From contig NZ_CABFMN010000078.1 in NCBI RefSeq assembly GCF_901875635.1, positions 21,716-85,715 on the forward strand: a stretch of DNA of 64,000 bases, given 5' to 3'. Of this stretch, positions 59,399 through 64,000 are shown piece by piece; within the stretch, counting starts at the first letter, position 1; every line of letters begins with the position of its first letter. This DNA is from Xylophilus ampelinus. GTDB taxonomy: Bacteria; Pseudomonadota; Gammaproteobacteria; Burkholderiales; Burkholderiaceae_C. The notes beneath the pieces are model-generated. The model made no database searches. It saw only the letters and a program-made list of their open reading frames with translations, and was not told where the DNA came from. Made by a program: the position numbers and the translations under genes.

Positions 59399-59432
59399 GA
59401 AGCGCCGGGCCAGCCCCGGCGCTTCTTTTTTT
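59399..59432 (+). terminator. rho-independent terminator of the fdh structural genes
   Basis: GAAGCGCCGGG and CCCGGCGCTTC form a perfect 11-base stem with a 5-base loop, followed by seven T residues. It lies 65 bases after the cytochrome subunit stop, implying that fdhE and the sel genes have a separate promoter or are reached by readthrough. Confidence 0.92.
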
Positions 59433-59465
59433 GTACTTCTCTTGTGCAGTGCCTTGCGCCCCTCA

Positions 59466-59525
59466 CCGTTCGGGCTGAGCTTGTCGAAGCCCTGCGCGGC
59501 GCTTCGACAAGCTCAGCGTGAACGG
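59466..59525. repeat. REP-like palindromic element, copy 2 of 3
   Basis: CCGTTCGGGCTGAGCTTGTC-GAAGC and GCTTCGACAAGCTCAGCGTG-AACGG face each other across a 10-base spacer, a near-perfect 25-base stem. It lies between the fdh terminator and fdhE. Confidence 0.9.
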
Positions 59526-59567
59526 GTTGGAGATGGTGTTCGGCCCACATCACAACCGCGAACCGCC

Positions 59568-60518
59568 GTGCAACGCATCCTCCAACCCGGTGAAATCGAA
59601 GCCCTCGACAAGGTGAGCTTTCCGCGCGTGCGGCTGCCGCAACCGGCCACGCTCTTCCAGGAACGCGCCGCACGCCTGCGCCAGTTGGCCGACGGCAACC
59701 CCATCGCCGACTACCTGAACTTCGCCGCCCGCATCGTCGATGCGCAGCAGCGCCTCGCGGCGAAGGCGCCGGCGGCCGAGCCCGTGGCCGACGAGGTCGT
59801 GCGGCGCGCCAACGCCAACGGCATGCCGCTGCTGCCCGCGTCCGATGCGCTCGATGCGGCCTGGCGCAACGCGCTGCGTGCGCTGGTGGCCGAGGTGCGG
59901 GCCGATGCCACCACACCCGCCCCGTTGCAGCCCGTGCTCGAACGCCTGGCCGCCACCGGCGACGACGCGCTCGACGCCCTGGCTCGCCAGGCGCTGGCCG
60001 ACAACCTGGGGCGCGAAGACATCGCCGCCGTTCCCTTCGTCATGGCCGCGCTGCAGGTCGCCTTCTCGGCCCGCGCCGCCGTCGTCGACGAGCCCACCGT
60101 GCCCTACGCCGAGCCCGCCACCATCTGTCCCGTGTGCGGCAGTGCCCCCGTGGCCAGCGTGCTGCGCATCGGCGGCCAGGCCGGCGGCCACCGCTACCTG
60201 CACTGCGGCCTGTGCGAAACCGAATGGCACATGGTGCGCGTCAAGTGCAGCCACTGCGAATCGACCGAGGGCGTGCGTTACCAGGGCCTGGAAGGCGAGG
60301 GCATCGCCGCCAAGGCCAAGGACCAGGTGGTGCTGGCCGAGACCTGCGGCGTGTGCCACACGTATCGCAAGCTCGTGAACCAGGAAAGGGACCCCTTCGC
60401 CGAGCCCCTCGCCGACGACCTCGCCAGCCTCACGCTCGACCTGCTGATGGGCGACACCGACTTCTCGCGCGCGAGCAGCAACCCGCTGTTGGCGATCGAG
60501 AAGCCGTTGGCGGTTTGA
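59568..60518 (+). CDS. fdhE: formate dehydrogenase accessory protein FdhE
   Basis: A 316-residue rubredoxin-like iron protein needed for formate dehydrogenase maturation. Four CxxC pairs: CPVCGSAP, CGLCETEW, CSHCEST, CGVCHTYRK. GTG at 59568 (VQRILQPGEIEALD) is chosen as it matches the family start and lies just after the REP element. It works with the dehydrogenase encoded immediately upstream. Confidence 0.93.
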   Translation: MQRILQPGEIEALDKVSFPRVRLPQPATLFQERAARLRQLADGNPIADYLNFAARIVDAQQRLAAKAPAAEPVADEVVRRANANGMPLLPASDALDAAWRNALRALVAEVRADATTPAPLQPVLERLAATGDDALDALARQALADNLGREDIAAVPFVMAALQVAFSARAAVVDEPTVPYAEPATICPVCGSAPVASVLRIGGQAGGHRYLHCGLCETEWHMVRVKCSHCESTEGVRYQGLEGEGIAAKAKDQVVLAETCGVCHTYRKLVNQERDPFAEPLADDLASLTLDLLMGDTDFSRASSNPLLAIEKPLAV

Positions 60519-60522
60519 ATAC

Positions 60523-60662
60523 GGACTTCCGGACGCAGAGGACGCAAAGGTTTCGCAGAAGTCGCAAAAGGAGAAATCCTTCGATGACTTCTGTCTCTTT
60601 CGCGTCCTCTGCGTAACTTCTGCGTCCTCTGCGTCCTTTGCGTCCTCTGCGTCCGGAAGTCC
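60523..60662. repeat. 140-base element with perfect 28-bp terminal inverted repeats and TGCGTCCTC units
   Basis: The arm at 60523-60550 (GGACTTCCGGACGCAGAGGA plus CGCAAAGG) is the exact reverse complement of 60635-60662. The 84-base interior is AT-richer and has further CGCAGA and TGCGTCCTC/TGCGTCCTTT repeats. It separates fdhE from selA; the left arm begins 5 bases after the fdhE stop. Confidence 0.93.
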
Positions 60663-60676
60663 GATCCCGATCCCGA

Positions 60677-62104
60677 ATGACCGACCCCCTCCGCCTCCCC
60701 TCTGTCGACCGCGCCCTCGCCACGCCCGCCATGCAGGCGCTGGCCGATCGCTATGGCCACGGTGCCGTCGCCACCGCCCTGCGTGCCGAGTTCGATGCGC
60801 TGCGCCCGCAGGCCCTGGCGGGGCAGTTGAGCGCTGACGCGATCGCCGACGGCGCCCTTGCCATGGCCTGCGAGCGCCGCCTCGCCACCCGCTTCGCACC
60901 GCGCCTGAAGGCCGTGTTCAACCTCACCGGCACCGTGCTGCACACCAACCTCGGCCGCGCACTGCTGCCCGACGAAGCGGTGCAGTCGGTCATGCGCGCA
61001 CTCACCGCGCCGGCCAACCTGGAATTCGACCTGGCGACCGGCGGCCGCGGCGACCGCGACGACCTGATCGACGAGGTGCTGTGCGAGCTCACCGGCGCCG
61101 AGGCGGCCACGGTCGTCAACAACAACGCGGCGGCCGTGCTGCTCACGCTGAGCGCGCTGGCCTCGCGCAAGGACGTCATCGTCTCGCGCGGCGAGCTGGT
61201 CGAGATCGGCGGCGCCTTCCGCATCCCCGACATCATGTCGCGCGCCGGCGCGCGCCTGGTCGAGGTGGGGACCACCAACCGCACCCACGCCAAGGACTAC
61301 GCCGAGGCCATCACCGAGCGCACCGCGCTGCTGATGAAGGTGCACACCAGCAACTACGCCGTCACCGGTTTCACCAAGAGCGTGCCCGAGGCCGAGGTGG
61401 CGGCCATCGCCCACGCACGCGACCTGCCGCTGGCCGTCGACCTGGGCAGCGGCACGCTGGTCGACATGGCGCAGTGGGGCCTGCCCGAGGAACCCACCGT
61501 GCGCGACACCATCGCCGCCGGCGCCGACCTCGTCACCTTCAGCGGCGACAAGCTGCTGGGCGGCCCGCAGGCCGGCCTCATCGTCGGCCGCAAGGACCTG
61601 ATCGCGAAGATCAAGAAGAACCCGCTCAAGCGCGCGCTGCGCGTGGGCAAGCTCACCCTGGCCGCGCTCGAGCCCGTGCTGCGGCTGTACCTCGCGCCCG
61701 AGCACCTGGCCGAGCGGCTGACCACGCTGCGCCTGTTCACCCGCACGCGCGCGCAGATGCAGGCCCAGGCCGAGCGCCTGCTGTCCGCCGTGCAGCAGGC
61801 CGTGGCGCCCGACTTCGACGTCGCCGTGGCGCCCATGGCCAGCCAGATCGGCAGCGGCGCGCTGCCCGTCGACACCCTGCCCAGCGCCGGCCTGCGCCTC
61901 ATGCCGCGCGAGGCCAAGCGCGCCGGCCGCCAGCTCGCCCGGCTCGAAGCCGCGCTGCGCAGCCTGCCGCGCCCCGTGATCGGCCGCATCGCCGACCAGT
62001 CGCTGTGGCTGGACCTGCGCTGCCTCGAGGCGGGCGACGAGGCCGCGTTCGGCGATCAACTGCCGGCGCTGCGCAGCGCCCTGGCCGCCGAAGGAAAGCA
62101 ATGA
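60677..62104 (+). CDS. selA: L-seryl-tRNA(Sec) selenium transferase
   Basis: A 475-residue PLP enzyme converting seryl- to selenocysteyl-tRNA(Sec). It contains [57 protein letters not shown] and the PLP lysine segment [19 protein letters not shown], followed by [13 protein letters not shown]. Length matches the family. No selC (tRNA-Sec) is found in the window. Confidence 0.97.
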   Translation: MTDPLRLPSVDRALATPAMQALADRYGHGAVATALRAEFDALRPQALAGQLSADAIADGALAMACERRLATRFAPRLKAVFNLTGTVLHTNLGRALLPDEAVQSVMRALTAPANLEFDLATGGRGDRDDLIDEVLCELTGAEAATVVNNNAAAVLLTLSALASRKDVIVSRGELVEIGGAFRIPDIMSRAGARLVEVGTTNRTHAKDYAEAITERTALLMKVHTSNYAVTGFTKSVPEAEVAAIAHARDLPLAVDLGSGTLVDMAQWGLPEEPTVRDTIAAGADLVTFSGDKLLGGPQAGLIVGRKDLIAKIKKNPLKRALRVGKLTLAALEPVLRLYLAPEHLAERLTTLRLFTRTRAQMQAQAERLLSAVQQAVAPDFDVAVAPMASQIGSGALPVDTLPSAGLRLMPREAKRAGRQLARLEAALRSLPRPVIGRIADQSLWLDLRCLEAGDEAAFGDQLPALRSALAAEGKQ

Positions 62105-62182
62105 GCGCGCGGTCTTGATCGGTTGACGGAGCAGCCGGGGAGCTCTGGCCTTGGTGCCGTGCCTCCGGACTTGTCCATCAAA

Positions 62183-62245
62183 TTCAAGCCCAATCGGCCT
62201 GCAGCGCCCGTCCAGCGGGCGCGAGCAGCTATGAAATCGATAGCG
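62183..62245 (-). repeat. Comamonadaceae-type intergenic repeat, copy 7 of 7
   Basis: TTCAAGCCCAATCGGCCTGC, then AGCGCCCGTCCAGCGGGCGC and GAGCAGCTATGAAATCGATA. It is the most symmetrical copy. The 321 bases between selA and the next gene hold this, a REP-like element and nothing else I recognise. Confidence 0.88.
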
Positions 62246-62313
62246 AATAGGCCGTTGAGCCGTCTTCCTGCCCTTGAAGGCGCCACGCGCAACTCTGCGC
62301 GGTCAACTCGAAT

Positions 62314-62397
62314 CCGTTCACGCTGAGCTCGGCCTGTCCTGAGCTTGTCGATGGGTCGAAGCGCGGCGCGGCGCTTCGACAGGCTCAGCCCGAACGG
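62314..62397. repeat. REP-like palindromic element, copy 3 of 3
   Basis: CCGTTCACGCTGAGCT at the left and AGGCTCAGCCCGAACGG at the right frame an interior shared with copy 1 (CGGCCTGTCCTGAGCTTG, GGGTCGAAGCGC). It lies just downstream of the antisense small gene. Confidence 0.85.
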
Positions 62398-62425
62398 ATG
62401 GTTCGATTTCGGAAATGCCGACTCG

Positions 62426-62719
62426 TTACTTGCCTGCCTCGGTCCCAGCGGCCGGCGTGGCCGCCGCGGTCGATGCCGCCTGTTGCTGCTGCGCCTTCTC
62501 CTTCTTCGCCGCCTCGTGGTGCCCGATCGCGCAGCCGGCCGCGGCGCCCAGCACCCCGTGCTTGCCGGCCACATGGCCGGCCACGCCGCCCACGGCAGCG
62601 CCCTTGATGCAGCCCTTGGCCTGCGCCGCCGGCGCGAAGGCCAGCAGGCCGCCCAGCGCCATGCCGGCCGCGGCCAGCTTCCAACCCATCGATGCTGCAG
62701 AACGTGTGAGGTGTGCCAT
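62426..62719 (-). CDS. small exported glycine-zipper-like protein
   Basis: A 97-residue protein encoded opposite to selA and selB. The signal peptide GWKLAAAGMALGGLLAFAPA ends in AQA-KG. Then GCIKGAAVGGVAGHVAGKHG and VLGAAAGCAIGHHEAAK have the alternating glycine pattern of Gly-zipper outer-membrane proteins, with two cysteines, followed by a Lys/Gln/Ala-rich tail. Predicted periplasmic or outer-membrane; function unknown. Confidence 0.75.
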   Translation of the reverse strand: MAHLTRSAASMGWKLAAAGMALGGLLAFAPAAQAKGCIKGAAVGGVAGHVAGKHGVLGAAAGCAIGHHEAAKKEKAQQQQAASTAAATPAAGTEAGK

Positions 62720-62960
62720 GTGGGTGACTCCTTGAAATGGCCAGCCGCCCGGTGCGGCCGTGTGGCACCAAGGTAGGCCGCGCCACCTTCTGCCAAGCTG
62801 ACCCCCGCGCTGGCATCGACAGCCCTTCGCGGCGCCTGCCTACACACCCGGCATGGGCGGCCCATCGCCGCGGCCCCACGCACAATCCCGCCATGCGCCG
62901 CGCCCCTTCGAACTCGCCCCTGTCCCCATCCACCGCCATGCATCGCCCGCGGAGCGCCGC

Positions 62961-64000
62961 ATGATCCTCGGCACCGCCGGCCACATCGACCATGGCAAGA
63001 CCACGCTGGTGCGCGCCCTCACCGGCGTCGACACCGACCGGCTGAAGGAAGAGAAAGCGCGCGGCATCTCCATCGAGCTGGGCTACGCCTACACGCCGGT
63101 GCCGCCCGCGCCCGGCGATGCATCCGGCGAGGCAGCGGCCCAGGCATCGGCCGCCGCGCCCGCCGACGACCCGGCCCAGGTGCTCGGCATCATCGACGTG
63201 CCCGGCCACGAGCGCTTCGTCCACACCATGGCGGCCGGCGCCTCGGGCATCGACCACGCGCTGCTGGTCGTGGCCGCCGACGACGGCGTGATGCCGCAGA
63301 CGCGCGAGCACCTCGCCATCGTCGAGCTCTTCGGCATCGGCGAAGGCACCGTGGCGCTGACCAAGTGCGACCGCGTCGACGCCGCCCGCATCGCCGCCGT
63401 CAAGGCCGACATCGCCGCTCTGCTCGCCGGCACCCCCCTGGCCGGCGCGCCGATCTTCGAGACCGGTATTCCTCCTCTCCCCTCTGGGGATAGGTTGGGC
63501 GGGGGGCACCGGGCGGTGGTTGCCGACGGCGGCATCACCGCCCTGCGCACTCACCTCTTCGCCATCGCGCGCCGCCAGCACGCCCGCCGGCAGGACGGCC
63601 TCTTTCGCCTCGCCGTCGACCGCGTCTTCACCCTCGCGGGCCACGGCACCGTCGTCACCGGCACCGTCTTCGGCGGCCGCATCGCGGCGGGCGACACGGT
63701 GGCGCACTTCGGCATCGGCTCGGGCGACGGCCGTGCGCCGCCGCGCGCCGTGCGCGTGCGCAGCCTGCACGCGCAGAACCGCGCCGCCCCCACCGGCGCC
63801 GCCGGCCAGCGCGTGGCGCTCAACCTCGCGGGCGTCGACAAGAACGACATCGCGCGGGGCGACTGGATCGCCGACCCGCGCGTGCTGCAGGCCACCCAGC
63901 GCATCGACGTGCGCGTGCGCCTGCTCGACGGCGCGCCGCCCATCGCCGCCTGGACGCCGCTGCACGTGCACATCGGTGCCGCGCACCGGCTGGCGCACGC
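62961..64000 (+). CDS. selB: selenocysteine-specific elongation factor SelB (3' end cut by window)
   Basis: GTPase that carries Sec-tRNA to UGA codons marked by SECIS. The 346 visible residues cover the G domain (G1 [20 protein letters not shown]3 [10 protein letters not shown]4 TKCDR) and the start of domains 2-3 ([20 protein letters not shown]). Two oddities: an Ala/Pro-rich insertion between switch 1 and G3 (about residues 45-73), and residues about 171-183 that are encoded by a dispersed repeat (63471-63510). The winged-helix SECIS-binding part lies beyond the window. Confidence 0.95.
   Translation, partial: MILGTAGHIDHGKTTLVRALTGVDTDRLKEEKARGISIELGYAYTPVPPAPGDASGEAAAQASAAAPADDPAQVLGIIDVPGHERFVHTMAAGASGIDHALLVVAADDGVMPQTREHLAIVELFGIGEGTVALTKCDRVDAARIAAVKADIAALLAGTPLAGAPIFETGIPPLPSGDRLGGGHRAVVADGGITALRTHLFAIARRQHARRQDGLFRLAVDRVFTLAGHGTVVTGTVFGGRIAAGDTVAHFGIGSGDGRAPPRAVRVRSLHAQNRAAPTGAAGQRVALNLAGVDKNDIARGDWIADPRVLQATQRIDVRVRLLDGAPPIAAWTPLHVHIGAAHRLAH
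63471..63510 (+). repeat. CTCTCCCC-type dispersed repeat inside the selB reading frame
   Basis: CCTCCTCTCCCCTCTGGGGA...GGGGGGCACC matches the intergenic element at 12319-12358 at all but about five positions. It is read in frame as [14 protein letters not shown] within SelB, between the G domain and domain 2. Confidence 0.8.

Noticed and set aside
59442..59567. Earlier start for fdhE
   Set aside because: It would translate through the REP-like palindrome; the GTG at 59568 matches the family start.
62105..62425. tRNA-Sec (selC) between selA and selB
   Set aside because: The stretch with TTCAAGCCC belongs to the dispersed repeat; no 90-base tRNA-Sec fold or CCA-end is visible.

Overview
The window is a GC-rich chromosomal segment from a betaproteobacterium of the order Burkholderiales, most likely family Comamonadaceae (Variovorax/Acidovorax/Xenophilus-like). 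The evidence is the gene order (the DUF971-ubiE-Tim44-ubiJ-ubiB block, FmdB-DUF502-aspS-nudB, and rhodanese-grxC-secB-gpsA divergent from gpmA-ctpA-ThiF), the DUF3683-type FAD/Fe-S oxidoreductase, and seven copies of an intergenic repeat built around TGCTAT...ATAGCTGCTCGCGCCC that I associate with this family. The genus cannot be fixed from the sequence alone.

Layout. 1-4.2 kb: an Fe3+/polyamine-type ABC importer on the minus strand, with its ATPase cut by the window edge. 4.4-11.9 kb: a hydrolase, a small acidic protein, and a four-gene overlapping signalling operon (CHASE3-GAF hybrid kinase with three receivers, CheR, receiver-less CheB, receiver-kinase). 11.9-12.7 kb: a gene-free stretch of nested repeats. 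12.7-15.1 kb: an MFS transporter with a coupled 44-residue protein, divergent from a LysR regulator. 15.3-24.3 kb: giant FAD/Fe-S oxidoreductase, HIT protein, the mprF-acvB aminoacyl-phosphatidylglycerol pair and a DUF971 protein. 24.5-28.4 kb: ubiquinone genes. 28.5-37.9 kb: a Na+/solute symporter, FmdB, DUF502, aspS, a toxin-antitoxin cassette, nudB, a phosphodiesterase-fold protein, folE, a BLUF photoreceptor, a DMT transporter and a DUF429 protein. 38-43.6 kb: a run of small stress-type proteins (CsbD, BON lipoprotein, ferritin-like, YqjD/YqjE-like, DUF1328) beside a NarX-like kinase, a LuxR-type regulator and a lone receiver. 43.9-53.9 kb: AsmA, ThiF/MoeB, C-terminal processing protease, gpmA, rhodanese, grxC, secB, gpsA, a lectin-like lipoprotein, scpA and DUF3460. 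53.9-64 kb: a BamE-like lipoprotein, then a respiratory formate dehydrogenase of the FDH-N/FDH-O type with its maturation factor fdhE and the selenocysteine genes selA and selB (selB truncated by the window edge).

How the genes work together. The formate dehydrogenase large subunit has an in-frame TGA at codon 196, followed at once by a SECIS-like hairpin, and the same neighbourhood supplies SelA and SelB, so this is a self-consistent selenoprotein locus. nudB and folE are consecutive steps of folate synthesis. mprF and acvB overlap by ATGA and probably make and hydrolyse lysyl-phosphatidylglycerol.

Most noteworthy observations: a toxin-antitoxin pair whose antitoxin joins a Phd/YefM-like N-terminus to a CcdA-like tail opposite a CcdB toxin; an in-frame dispersed repeat inside selB; a perfect 28-bp inverted repeat between fdhE and selA; several families of dispersed palindromic repeats; and the chemoreceptor-less CheR/CheB kinase operon. 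I see no CRISPR array, prophage, insertion sequence or tRNA/rRNA gene.
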